DNA of 64,000 nucleotides, from NCBI GenBank assembly GCA_000403315.2, contig KE159636.1, positions 458,313 through 522,312 of the forward strand, read 5' to 3'. Below are positions 18,855 to 26,714 of the stretch, piece after piece. This DNA is from Lachnospiraceae bacterium A2 (GTDB lineage Bacteria > Bacillota > Clostridia > Lachnospirales > Lachnospiraceae). The position numbers were made by a program, and so were the translations under genes. Position 1 is the stretch's first letter. Each line of letters opens with the position of its first letter. A model generated the notes under the pieces. The model was not told where the DNA came from, searched no databases, and saw only the letters and a program-made list of their open reading frames with translations.

Positions 18855-19445
18855 ATGCCGTCAAAGCCAGTCCTTTCGGACGCTGATAAAAAAGCAATCC
18901 GCAAAAAGCTGGAAGAACTATGCGAGGAATGTTGGATAGCGCAAGGGTATAAAAAGACAAGCATTAAGAATCTATGCGATAAGGCAGTTATATCTATCGG
19001 TACTTTTTATACGCTCTACCCGACAAAGGAAGATTTATTCCTTGAAACAATCACAGACATACAAAGGAGGTTGACAGAAAAGATTATCGACATAAACAGG
19101 AACAGCCGGACGAAAGAGGGCTTTGCACAGTCCATGAAAAGGCTTTTCCGGGAATACGACAGCAAGCCGTTCCTCTACAATGTCAATACGCCGGATTTTC
19201 AGTCTTTTGTGACAAAGCTGCCGGAAGAAACGATTAAGAAAATCAAGTTTGACAGTTTCGATTTTTTCAGACAGGTTATCCATGCCGCAGACCTCAATCT
19301 GAAAATGGAGGAAGCACAGGCATATGGAATTTTGAGTGCGCTGCTGTCAACAATCAATGCAAAAGAAACGCTTTCCGTCACTTGTGATTATTTCGCTGTT
19401 TTTGATTTTATGGTGGATAGCCTTGTGGCAGATATTTTTGAGTAA
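18855..19445 (+). CDS. TetR/AcrR-family repressor
   Basis: 196 residues. The N-terminal TetR HTH (YKKTSIKNLCDKAVISIGTFYTLYPTKEDLFLE) lies at about residues 35-68, followed by a helical ligand domain. RBS GAAAGGAG precedes the ATG. It is first in an operon with a small DUF4177-like protein and an ABC transporter. A matching palindrome overlaps the promoter region, so autoregulation plus control of the exporter is the natural reading. Confidence 0.85.
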   Translation: MPSKPVLSDADKKAIRKKLEELCEECWIAQGYKKTSIKNLCDKAVISIGTFYTLYPTKEDLFLETITDIQRRLTEKIIDINRNSRTKEGFAQSMKRLFREYDSKPFLYNVNTPDFQSFVTKLPEETIKKIKFDSFDFFRQVIHAADLNLKMEEAQAYGILSALLSTINAKETLSVTCDYFAVFDFMVDSLVADIFE

Positions 19446-19456
19446 AGGAGATTTTT

Positions 19457-19687
19457 ATGACAGAATTTGAGTACAAAACGATAGTAATTGACAGCAAGGA
19501 AACAGAACATTCCGAAAAGTCGCTGTCTGATAAGCTGAACCATTACGGTAAGGACGGTTGGGAACTGGTTACTTGTTTTTCTTATCCATGTATAGGCAGT
19601 TCCCAATATTCCCTTATCGGAATCGCACAGAAAGCGACTTTGATATTTAAAAGGCGGCTATGCTCCGAAAAGGGGGCGAGCGAATGA
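19457..19687 (+). CDS. DUF4177-like small protein
   Basis: 76 residues with the pattern EFEYKTIVI...LNHYGKDGWELV...FKRRL, which resembles DUF4177 proteins. No function is known for the family. RBS AAAGGAG. Its stop overlaps the ABC ATPase start by four bases (ATGA), so translation is coupled. Confidence 0.65.
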   Translation: MTEFEYKTIVIDSKETEHSEKSLSDKLNHYGKDGWELVTCFSYPCIGSSQYSLIGIAQKATLIFKRRLCSEKGASE

Positions 19688-20430
19688 CAAATGCGGTTGA
19701 AGTCCGGCATTTATCAAAATCCATAGAGGGCAACCCCATACTGAATGATATTTGCATGAATGTAAGGCAAGGGGAAGTATACGGATTTCTGGGCGCAAAC
19801 GGCGCAGGAAAAACTTCGCTGATGAAAACACTGTACCATATCATTTTCCCCGATACAGGTACGGTATGTTTATTAGGCGAAACTATCAACAAGGGGAACA
19901 ATCCCGTTTTCTCCCGTATCGGCAGCATTATTGAAAGCCCTGTTTTTTACAGCCATTTAAGCGCATACGAGAACATGGAACTCCATTGCCGATACATGGG
20001 CGCAGGCTATGAAAACATCATGGAAACGCTGTCATTGTTGGGTATTGCAGAAACGGGCAATAAAGCCGTAGGGAAATTCTCTTTGGGAATGAAACAGCGG
20101 CTTGCGCTTGCAAGGGCAATGCTCACAAAGCCGGATTTGCTCATTTTAGACGAACCTATAAACGGCTTAGACCCACAGGGAATTATAGAAGTACGGGAGC
20201 TGCTGCTGCGAATCAACCATGAATACCACACAAGCATTTTAATATCCAGCCATATCCTTGACGAGCTGTCTAAAATTGCCGACACAATCGGAATTATTGA
20301 CCACGGGGCTATGCTTGCGGAAGTATCTATGAAAGAGCTTACGGCGAAAGAGATAGACCTTGAATCCTATTATTTAGGCTTATTGGGAGGAGGTGGGAAA
20401 AATGTGGAATCTTATCCGCATGGAAATTAA
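19684..20430 (+). CDS. ABC transporter ATPase, antibiotic/lantibiotic-export type
   Basis: Single nucleotide-binding domain of about 248 residues. Walker A GANGAGKTSL, signature FSLGMKQRLALARA, Walker B LLILDEPINGLDPQG and the H-loop ISSHILDELSK are visible. The FSLGMKQR signature is typical of BcrA/lantibiotic-immunity-type exporters. It pairs with the overlapping permease gene downstream. Confidence 0.88.
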   Translation: MTNAVEVRHLSKSIEGNPILNDICMNVRQGEVYGFLGANGAGKTSLMKTLYHIIFPDTGTVCLLGETINKGNNPVFSRIGSIIESPVFYSHLSAYENMELHCRYMGAGYENIMETLSLLGIAETGNKAVGKFSLGMKQRLALARAMLTKPDLLILDEPINGLDPQGIIEVRELLLRINHEYHTSILISSHILDELSKIADTIGIIDHGAMLAEVSMKELTAKEIDLESYYLGLLGGGGKNVESYPHGN

Positions 20431-21097
20431 GAAAGTACCGTTAAAGCCGCATATCGCCGGATTGTTAATCGCTAACTTTATCATTTTTCTGCTTTCCGCC
20501 TTTACGTCCAGCCTTTTAACTGCAAGCGGCAATATATCCACACTTCCGGGATTTGCCCCAGTCCAGTTAGATACGGTTACGTTAGCGGCAATGCTTGTAA
20601 GGGCTACTCTGATTGTATGGGAAGCGGTACTGATTTCCGTATTTTTGATTGAAGAATACAGAAACAAGACAATCGGCTTGCTTTTCACTTACCCGATCAG
20701 CCGCACGAAACTGATTACGGCAAAACTCATCTTGATATGCTGCATTAGTTTTACGTTCCATGTGCTGTCAAATATCTTCCAATATGCCACAATCTTTCTT
20801 GCGGCAAAATGTTTTGATTTTGTCACGTTCAGCTTTGGAAACATACTGGCACAGGCAGTTACAACAATATCCGCTATCCTGTTGGGGCTTCTCCCGCTGT
20901 ATGTTGGAATGATAAAGAAGTCAACGATTGCAACCGTTGTTTCGTCTATTGTCATTGTTGCCATAGCGTCAAACTCACAGGGAAGTAGCGCAGGATTGAT
21001 GTCAATCCCCGTTGCGGCAGTTATTTTCGGTATCATAGGCATCATTTTTTCAGCAGTCGCAATGAGAAAAATGATTTTATCAGATTTGAGCAATTAA
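20402..21097 (+). CDS. ABC transporter permease (ABC-2 type)
   Basis: About 231 residues with six hydrophobic segments and an N-terminal cytoplasmic helix (MWNLIRMEIKKV), typical of ABC-2 permeases of bacteriocin-immunity or drug exporters. It starts within the ATPase gene (29-base overlap) after a GGGAGGAGG site. The stop lies only three bases before the IS6-like element, so the insertion sits at the operon end and may cut off downstream genes (23003 onward). Confidence 0.82.
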   Translation: MWNLIRMEIKKVPLKPHIAGLLIANFIIFLLSAFTSSLLTASGNISTLPGFAPVQLDTVTLAAMLVRATLIVWEAVLISVFLIEEYRNKTIGLLFTYPISRTKLITAKLILICCISFTFHVLSNIFQYATIFLAAKCFDFVTFSFGNILAQAVTTISAILLGLLPLYVGMIKKSTIATVVSSIVIVAIASNSQGSSAGLMSIPVAAVIFGIIGIIFSAVAMRKMILSDLSN

Positions 21098-21100
21098 AAG
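21093..21100 (+). repeat. 8-bp target site duplication, left copy
   Basis: ATTAAAAG next to the left terminal repeat. The same eight bases follow the right terminal repeat at 22980-22987. IS6-family elements are known to make 8-bp duplications. Confidence 0.85.
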
Positions 21101-21199
21101 GGTAGTGTAAAGTAGCCTATGAAAAACTGGAGTCAAAAAAATAGGCTCCATTAGAACTTTGATAATTGTAGATACGATAGATTTTGGCAGTGTCCGCCA

Positions 21200-21323
21200 C
21201 CCTTGACGGCACACCAAAACAATGCTCTGAACGTCTTACCGACGGCGAAGAACTCAAGAACAGATACCAGTTTCTCCGTCTGATTCACAGCATTGTAGCA
21301 TTGTTTTGGCGTGCCATCAAGGG
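21200..21323 (-). ncRNA. candidate structured RNA inside the IS6-like element
   Basis: Arms 21200-21226 and 21297-21323 pair over 27 bases. Read as RNA from the minus strand (the transposase strand), the only two non-Watson-Crick positions are G-U pairs, so the helix is unbroken. On the plus strand they are A-C mismatches. Inner segments also pair partly. It lies 3' of the transposase gene. It could be a folded 3' UTR, a readthrough block or a functional RNA. Confidence 0.5.
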
Positions 21324-21385
21324 CAGGTCCCTTCGGGATGGCTAGGTAATTACCTCTGGCTCGGAATCTAAGAACAGATGTGGGC

Positions 21386-22825
21386 TTAGCCCTGTTGCTG
21401 CTTTAAGAGTTCCTGTTGGCCCAGATAGATCAGGAGCTGCCATTTGCCGGGCATATTCCCAGCGCCTTCCAGCAGTTCCACTTTATTCAGCGGTTCCCTG
21501 CCGCCGGATTTCTCATGAGGACGCAGGAAGTTATAGTAAGCGACCCAGAGAGAAACGCTGTGTATTGCACCGCCATCCGTACCGTAACCGCAGGTGACAC
21601 GATAAGATTCCCTGAATGTACGGTTCAAGCGTTCGGTCACCTGTTTGAATGGCCGGAATTTTTTGGATACTTCGTCGTCATTGGTAAGGCCGATCACCTG
21701 CGTGATGAATACGTCCCAGCCTTTTTCAATCTTGAACTGCTGGGCGGCAAGCGGATACGCGCTGTATCCGTCAGCAATGAATTTCAGGGTTCTGTCAGGG
21801 AATTCCTTAAATTTATCAAATGCCATGCGCATGGTAAGAATACAGGGGCCGACATCTCTTGAAGTTGAGACCTGATAGCCGAGGATGGAGCGAGTTACTT
21901 TGTCCATGATGAGCCAGACATATGCTTTTATACCTTTGATTTTGATGTAGGTTTCATCAGCAGCAAGTTCGTTGGAAGGATTGTAGTCATAGGAATCTAC
22001 AAAGGGACGGATGATGGCAGCGGCTGTTTTGGCATAATTGTTGACCATGGTATGTGAAATGTCAATACCATGGATTTCTTTAAGGGCCTGTACGGTCTGC
22101 CGGAGAGAGAGTTTTAAGTTTACCCGGTAGGTAAGGCACAGCCCCATGGTATAGGCGTTGTTTTTCTTATATCTAAAGGAGGTTGCCCACTTTGGGAGCT
22201 GGTTTAGTTCCATATCAAAAAAGTTTACAGAAAACTCGCGGTAAAGATAACGTGGTTTATATTTCCAGTATTCGGATTGCGGAAGCCCTTTAGGAAGCTT
22301 TGTGAGATTCCGCCGGTAGTAAGGACAGCTGTCGTTGACACACTTATGGATACGGAAATGTTTCCGGTCTTTGACAGGCTGGAGGGCATGCCCGCAATAA
22401 GGGCACTGTAGTTTTAACGGGGATGTTACTTTTTCACCGTTGACAAAGGTTTGCCCGCAGATCTTGCACTTAAACTGTCCACGGCCGCCAGAGTTGTCAT
22501 AGATATAGTCATGAGGGGCGCCGCAGAGAGGGCAGGCGGTATCTGTCGGAACGTTACGGGGTTTGCCTTTCTGGGGTTTGACAGGTTTTACGGCTTTGCC
22601 ATAGCGGAGGAGGTAGTATCCGTTCCAGGGTTGCCAGTCCTGTTTGATGAATGGTTTGATGACAGGAAGTTTATCCGTGAGGAACTTTTGGTATTTAGGG
22701 CTGTGGAGTTCATCGTGAGCCCACTGCTTAAGAGGAATGTATCTGCAAATAAAAAGAATGAGCCAGCAAATTTGCTGATATTGTTCTTGAATGATTTTAA
22801 GTAAATATAGTATAATGTTATCCAT
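21386..22825 (-). CDS. IS6-like DDE transposase with N-terminal zinc ribbons
   Basis: About 479 residues from the ATG at 22825. The C-terminal half carries an IS6/IS240-type DDE core: DETYIKIKGIKAYVWLIMD (first D), FIADGYSAY (second D) and the E of FKQVTERLNRTFRESYR. The N-terminal half has two CxxC zinc-ribbon-like pairs (CPLCG/CKICG, CPYCG/CPYY). Classical IS6 transposases are about 235 residues, so this belongs to a long subgroup with an N-terminal extension. It lies within matching terminal repeats. Confidence 0.88.
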   Translation of the reverse strand: MDNIILYLLKIIQEQYQQICWLILFICRYIPLKQWAHDELHSPKYQKFLTDKLPVIKPFIKQDWQPWNGYYLLRYGKAVKPVKPQKGKPRNVPTDTACPLCGAPHDYIYDNSGGRGQFKCKICGQTFVNGEKVTSPLKLQCPYCGHALQPVKDRKHFRIHKCVNDSCPYYRRNLTKLPKGLPQSEYWKYKPRYLYREFSVNFFDMELNQLPKWATSFRYKKNNAYTMGLCLTYRVNLKLSLRQTVQALKEIHGIDISHTMVNNYAKTAAAIIRPFVDSYDYNPSNELAADETYIKIKGIKAYVWLIMDKVTRSILGYQVSTSRDVGPCILTMRMAFDKFKEFPDRTLKFIADGYSAYPLAAQQFKIEKGWDVFITQVIGLTNDDEVSKKFRPFKQVTERLNRTFRESYRVTCGYGTDGGAIHSVSLWVAYYNFLRPHEKSGGREPLNKVELLEGAGNMPGKWQLLIYLGQQELLKQQQG

Positions 22826-22979
22826 AAAGCAATGATTTACCTTTCGTATTTTGTTGAGTGTGGTGCTTACATTATACACGAAAATAGGGGATCATTGCTT
22901 TTTTAGTTGTAAAAAGCTAAAAATTCCCTGAAAACATGAGGTTTTTAAGAAAAATAGGATTGTAATACTTTACAATACC

Positions 22980-22987
22980 ATTAAAAG
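22980..22987 (+). repeat. 8-bp target site duplication, right copy
   Basis: ATTAAAAG, identical to 21093-21100. Confidence 0.85.
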
Positions 22988-23002
22988 AAAGGGGGCGATA
23001 AT

Positions 23003-23227
23003 ATGAATTTTCCAATTCCCGATTTTGTACCCGTTCCAAGTGCGGAAATCATGCAGACCATTTCAATCGTATCATTGATTGTTGGTATCTGCCTTGTGGG
23101 CGTGGGATTGATTTTCCTGTTTCTGAACAAGAGAAAAGGGAAAGAAAAGAAAGCCACAGCCCTATGGATTGTCATAGGCGTTGGCGTGTTGCTTATTGTA
23201 AATCACGGCATACAGTTATTGTTTTAA
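23003..23227 (+). CDS. small membrane protein with two helices
   Basis: 74 residues. Two hydrophobic segments (IVSLIVGICLVGVGLIFLFL and LWIVIGVGVLLIV) are separated by a basic loop (NKRKGKEKKA). RBS AAAGGGGG. Family not recognised. Together with the next two small genes it probably belonged to the same transcript as the ABC exporter before the IS6-like insertion. Confidence 0.6.
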   Translation: MNFPIPDFVPVPSAEIMQTISIVSLIVGICLVGVGLIFLFLNKRKGKEKKATALWIVIGVGVLLIVNHGIQLLF

Positions 23228-23238
23228 AGGAGGACAAA

Positions 23239-23484
23239 ATGATTAAAGAAGTAAATCGGGCTTGCGAAAAGTTGAATGGTAGATTGGGGATTTCCGTAGA
23301 ACTTCCCAACCCGAAAAAGAAAGCGTTAAAAACGGCTGCGGCTTGTAACTTAGTTGTCGGTGCTGGTCTAGTGGCGGCAGGAATCCTTTTCCCGTCAAAA
23401 TCTTGTGCGTTGTTGGGCGGCATCAGCGTTATCAGCAGCGTTGTACTGCGAAAAGAAAGCAAGCATAAGAACCATGAATCATGA
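23239..23484 (+). CDS. hypothetical small protein with hydrophobic centre
   Basis: 81 residues; RBS AAAGGAGG eight bases before the ATG at 23239. A hydrophilic N-terminal half is followed by hydrophobic AACNLVVGAGLVAAGILF and ALLGGISVISSVV segments that could span the membrane. It overlaps the next gene by 11 bases. Family not recognised. Confidence 0.55.
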   Translation: MIKEVNRACEKLNGRLGISVELPNPKKKALKTAAACNLVVGAGLVAAGILFPSKSCALLGGISVISSVVLRKESKHKNHES

Positions 23485-23677
23485 CGGGAACGAGCAATTC
23501 AAATGGTTATTATGCCCTGTTTGCGGAAGCAAGACACGCATTAAAATGCGGTCAGACACAGAGCTTCGGAATTTCCCGCTGTTCTGCCCCAAATGTAAGC
23601 AGGAAATTTTAATCAATGTAACACAATTTCATATTTCGGTTATCAAAGAGCCGGACGCACAGACGCAGAGCCGATAA
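23474..23677 (+). CDS. Cys-rich KTR-type protein
   Basis: 67 residues with CPVCGSKTRIKMR and CPKCKQE, the two zinc-knuckle pairs and K-T-R motif of the Cys_rich_KTR family that is common in Firmicutes conjugative and mobilizable elements. Function unknown. It overlaps the preceding gene and ends inside a terminator stem. Confidence 0.75.
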   Translation: MNHDGNEQFKWLLCPVCGSKTRIKMRSDTELRNFPLFCPKCKQEILINVTQFHISVIKEPDAQTQSR

Positions 23678-23714
23678 CACGCAGATTTGAACTGCTGTTA
23701 TCGGCTCCTTTTTT
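23668..23714 (+). terminator. Rho-independent terminator
   Basis: GAGCCGATAACA pairs with TGTTATCGGCTC across a short loop, followed by CTTTTTTGA. The left arm overlaps the stop of the KTR gene. Confidence 0.8.
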
Positions 23715-23820
23715 GATAATTCAATCCAATCTGCTGAATGACGACAAAGAAAAAACTGTTGTTCAGCAGAGAGCTTTTTACACGTTCCTTTTGACGCGAT
23801 GTCTAAAAAGAGGTACCGCC

Positions 23821-23931
23821 ATGAAGCATAAATCATATCGACAAAATCCAACAATCATTGACCTGTCAAAAAAATCCAAGCCATTAACGAGGATTATTGC
23901 GCCTATGAGCATGAATACACATATCATTTAG
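23821..23931 (+). CDS. possible short leader peptide, 36 aa
   Basis: Frame MKHKSYRQNPTIIDLSKKSK and onward, with AGAGG before the ATG. A hairpin (AAGAACC...GGGTTCTT, 23957-23991) follows, so a leader-peptide/attenuator arrangement before the sigma-like gene is possible. Coding status is unproven. Confidence 0.3.
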   Translation: MKHKSYRQNPTIIDLSKKSKPLTRIIAPMSMNTHII

Positions 23932-24033
23932 TATGTCTTAATAACTCATATTACTCAAGAACCTATGCGGATATATTCTGCATGGGTTCTTGTTGTAATA
24001 GCCCCCTACTGGGAAGAAAGGGGGTGAGAGAAA

Positions 24034-24492
24034 ATGAGATATTCTGAACAGTTCATGGAGCATATTGAATATGCTTTCCATGCGTTCTGCAAGGTTGTCC
24101 TGCGCCATGAAGCAATCAACGCATGGAGGGATTTGAAGCGGAAAATGGAACGGGAAATATCCCTTGACTATCTGATGTCAGAACGATATTTTGAACCGTC
24201 TGCTATGGACAGCTACTTTGAAAAGCAGGACAAGCCGACCGTATTTCTTGTGTTGGGAAAGGAAGTTATCGTTGATGATGAACGGTTAGCGACGACATTA
24301 GCAAAGTTGCCGGAGTTAAGGCAAGAAGTTTTGTTGCTATATTACTTCATCGGTTATCGTGATGAAGCAATCGGCAGACTGTATGGGCGTTGTAGAAGTA
24401 CGATAAATCACAGAAGAAATGTCGCGCTGAAACAGTTGCGGAAAGAATGGGAGAGATTGGAACATGAGGAACAAAAAGCTGATACCTTTTGA
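24034..24492 (+). CDS. sigma-70-like factor of a mobile element
   Basis: 152 residues related to small sigma-like proteins of Tn916-type and other elements: an N-terminal HAFCKVVLRHEAINAWRD segment and a C-terminal sigma-4-like HTH (GYRDEAIGRLYGRCRSTINHRRNVALKQLRKE). Paralogues lie at 37068-37511 and, frameshifted, at 58495-58952. RBS AAAGGGGG. It overlaps the following HTH gene. It probably controls genes of the element at the level of transcription. Confidence 0.78.
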   Translation: MRYSEQFMEHIEYAFHAFCKVVLRHEAINAWRDLKRKMEREISLDYLMSERYFEPSAMDSYFEKQDKPTVFLVLGKEVIVDDERLATTLAKLPELRQEVLLLYYFIGYRDEAIGRLYGRCRSTINHRRNVALKQLRKEWERLEHEEQKADTF

Positions 24493-24667
24493 AGTAATCG
24501 AAAAAGCCGTTGCCGGAGAGCCGGAAGCGGTAGACGCAGTATTGCAGCACTACACCGCACACATCAAATACCTGTCTATGTATAAGGGGCATATCAATGA
24601 CGACACACAGGACAGATTAAAGGCAAAACTGGTTGAAGCCATATTGAAATTCCGCTTCGACCGATAG
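24464..24667 (+). CDS. conjugative-transposon HTH protein (HTH_16-like)
   Basis: 67 residues, MRNKKLIPFEVIEKAVAGEP...LKAKLVEAILKFRFDR, the helix-turn-helix type found next to sigma-like genes in Tn916-like elements. Paralogues are at 37498 and 58924 (PNLIPYETIVRATSGEPEAV). It overlaps the sigma-like gene by 29 bases, so the two are translated together. Confidence 0.75.
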   Translation: MRNKKLIPFEVIEKAVAGEPEAVDAVLQHYTAHIKYLSMYKGHINDDTQDRLKAKLVEAILKFRFDR

Positions 24668-24684
24668 GAAGTAGCAAAGACGTG

Positions 24685-24736
24685 AAAAGCTGTCAAGGGT
24701 AAACTTCGCGCTACGCGCCCTTGACAGCTTTTCCCG
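24685..24736 (+). terminator. strong hairpin, perfect 15-bp arms
   Basis: AAAAGCTGTCAAGGG (24685-24699) pairs perfectly with CCCTTGACAGCTTTT (24718-24732). The T-rich right flank on the plus strand, and T's on the minus strand too, would allow termination in both directions. Confidence 0.65.
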
Positions 24737-25744
24737 CCTTTGCTAATGGGCAGTCAAGAGGACGAAATCAGTAGACTGCTTTCGCCCTCAATCCAGTATG
24801 GAATGATTGTTACACGATAGAGGGTGTTTCTCGCTTGATTTAAGCGCATTACAGCGGCGATAAGGACAAGGGTAAGGGTTTTATACTCCTACCCTTAAAA
24901 ACGGTGTTCTATTGCGTAACATAGTAAACAATATTTCTTTGTACTGCCGTTTCCGTTCCATTCTTTTCCATTATTGCAGCTCCGTCACTATATTGTGCTT
25001 CAAAGGAAAGGGGTTAGGGGAAAGGATAGGAAAGGAATAGATATTTGATTAAGTCTGTATTTGGTTTTTCTTTAGTTAGTTATATCTTTATTTAATTGCG
25101 TTGGATTTTCCGATGTCGGATAACCCGGTGTCGGAAAATCCAATATCGGATAATCCAACACCGGGAGTTGTTACGGTGTTCAAAATCCGTCTAATCCAAT
25201 CGCTTTATAAAACTAATGCTTTCTTGGGTAGGTATGTTACGCAGTAGAGGTTAAAAAGTCCTTGATTTATGCGGCTTTCAGAGCATGGAAAACACTTAGA
25301 CGATATTTTATATCCCTACCATCAAAAACAGCGTTCTATTGCGTAACAAAAAGCAGAGAACCGACCACTAATGAAAGTGATGTGTTCTCTGCTCTTGCTT
25401 GCACCCTGTTTGTCAGCGTTGATGATAAGTTAGTTTCTATACTTCCTTATCACCGTAAAGCGAAGGTTTTCCGGGGTTTTCTTATACCCAAACAAGCTGA
25501 TATAGTTTGACCTGATTTGACACAACGAGAGCCATTTTCACCCAATTTTTAATGGTTAAAAATAGGACAACCGGCAAAAATGGAGGTAAAAAACGGGCTT
25601 AGTGGTTAAAAAATAGGACAACCACAGCCCTGATTTCGGGGTATTTCAGAGGCGATTTTTACTCCCTCTCACCCCTCAATTTATACGAGAACAGTTTGGC
25701 GTAGTTTGACCGAATTTGAATAATTGAATATGATTTTAATGCAG
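24737..25744. other. 1-kb noncoding region with direct repeats and a rep-gene remnant
   Basis: No intact gene. Two copies of TAAAAACGGTGTTCTATTGCGTAAC-like sequence lie near 24895-24920 and 25318-25343. The minus strand at about 25085-25190 reads PVLDYPILDFPTPGYPTSEN and NPTQLN, like the proline-rich linker of the repA gene at 28176, so it is a probable rep remnant. Near 25505-25710 two AGTTTGACC-GATTTGA units flank two copies of TGGTTAAAAATAGGACAACC (25552 and 25602). These could be iterons or partition sites. Confidence 0.5.
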
Positions 25745-25774
25745 GCACTCAGTATTTTTTGCTGGGTGCTTTTT
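25745..25774 (+). terminator. Rho-independent terminator
   Basis: GCACTCAG (25745-25752) with CTGGGTGC (25762-25769), then TTTTT. Confidence 0.6.
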
Positions 25775-25804
25775 GCGTTTCCGGGGAACTGTATTCCGGG
25801 ATCA

Positions 25805-25847
25805 GAAAAAGCCGTCACTTTTCAATTTATGAAGTGGCGGCTTTTTC
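25805..25847. terminator. bidirectional terminator upstream of parA
   Basis: GAAAAAGCCGTCACTT (25805-25820) pairs with AAGTGGCGGCTTTTTC (25832-25847) with one G-T position. It has a T-run on both strands and insulates parA from upstream transcripts. Confidence 0.8.
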
Positions 25848-25892
25848 TATTTCCAGAAGCAACCACAACGAATTAGAAACGAGGTGATTATC

Positions 25893-26714
25893 TTGAACAC
25901 GCAAATCATCGCCATCGCCAACCAAAAGGGAGGTGTGGGCAAGACCACAACCTGTGCCAACTTAGGGATTGGACTGGCACAGGCCGGAAAGAAAGTGCTT
26001 CTCATTGACGGGGACCCGCAAGGGAGCCTGACCATCAGCCTGGGCAATCCCCAGCCGGATAAGCTGCCCTTTACCCTCTCTGACGCAATGGGCCGTATCC
26101 TGACCGATCAGCCGGTCCGCCCCGGCGAGGGGATTCTGCGCCACCCGGAGGGCGTGGACCTGATGCCGGCGGATATTCAGCTGTCCGGCATGGAGGTGTC
26201 GCTGGTAAACGCTATGAGCCGGGAAACGATTCTGCGGCAATATCTGGACAGTGTAAAGGGGCAGTATTCCCATATCCTCATAGACTGCCAGCCCTCCCTG
26301 GGTATGCTCACCGTCAACGCGCTGGCCGCCGCCAACCGGATCATAATCCCCGTCCAGGCGGAGTATCTGCCCGCCAAAGGGCTGGAACAGCTGCTCTCTA
26401 CGGTAGCCAAAGTCAAGCGGCAGATCAACCTGAAACTGCAAATAGACGGTATCCTGCTGACGATGGTGGACAACCGCACCAACTTTGCCAAAGAGATTGC
26501 CGCCCTGCTGCGGGAAACTTACGGCAGCAAAATCAAGGTATTCGGCACAGAGAATCCCCATTCTGTCCGGGCAAAGGAAACCAGCGCGGAGGGCAGGAGC
26601 ATTTTCGCCCATGACCCAGGCGGCAAAGTAGCCGAAGGCTACGCAAATCTGACCAAGGAGGTGTTGAAACTTGAAAAGCAGCGCGAAAAAAGTAGAGCTG
26701 GCATCGGTCGATGA
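25893..26714 (+). CDS. parA: ParA-family ATPase (ICE partition/maintenance)
   Basis: 273-residue ParA/Soj ATPase. Deviant Walker A KGGVGKTTT at residues 11-19, VLLIDGDPQGS (Walker A') and LIDCQPSLGMLTVNAL (Walker B) are present. The TTG at 25893 is chosen because GAGGTG lies seven bases upstream; the GTG at 25884 overlaps that site. It overlaps parB by 44 bases. In Tn1549-type ICEs this pair is thought to support maintenance of the excised, replicating form. Confidence 0.9.
   Translation: MNTQIIAIANQKGGVGKTTTCANLGIGLAQAGKKVLLIDGDPQGSLTISLGNPQPDKLPFTLSDAMGRILTDQPVRPGEGILRHPEGVDLMPADIQLSGMEVSLVNAMSRETILRQYLDSVKGQYSHILIDCQPSLGMLTVNALAAANRIIIPVQAEYLPAKGLEQLLSTVAKVKRQINLKLQIDGILLTMVDNRTNFAKEIAALLRETYGSKIKVFGTENPHSVRAKETSAEGRSIFAHDPGGKVAEGYANLTKEVLKLEKQREKSRAGIGR

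Larger units (their letters stand above)
21101..22979 (-). mobile_element. IS6-like insertion sequence, 1879 bp
   Basis: Terminal repeats GGTAGTGTAAAGTA (21101-21114) and the inverted GGTATTGTAAAGTA (22966-22979), with 8-bp direct duplications on both sides. One transposase gene runs on the minus strand. Between its stop and the left repeat lie about 270 noncoding bases with a strong stem-loop. The element is about twice the size of classical IS6 members and appears complete, and the perfect duplication suggests a recent insertion. Confidence 0.88.

Noticed and set aside
25262..25510. 82-codon plus-strand frame in the 1-kb noncoding region
   Set aside because: No ribosome binding site, repeats run through it, and composition is unlike neighbours.
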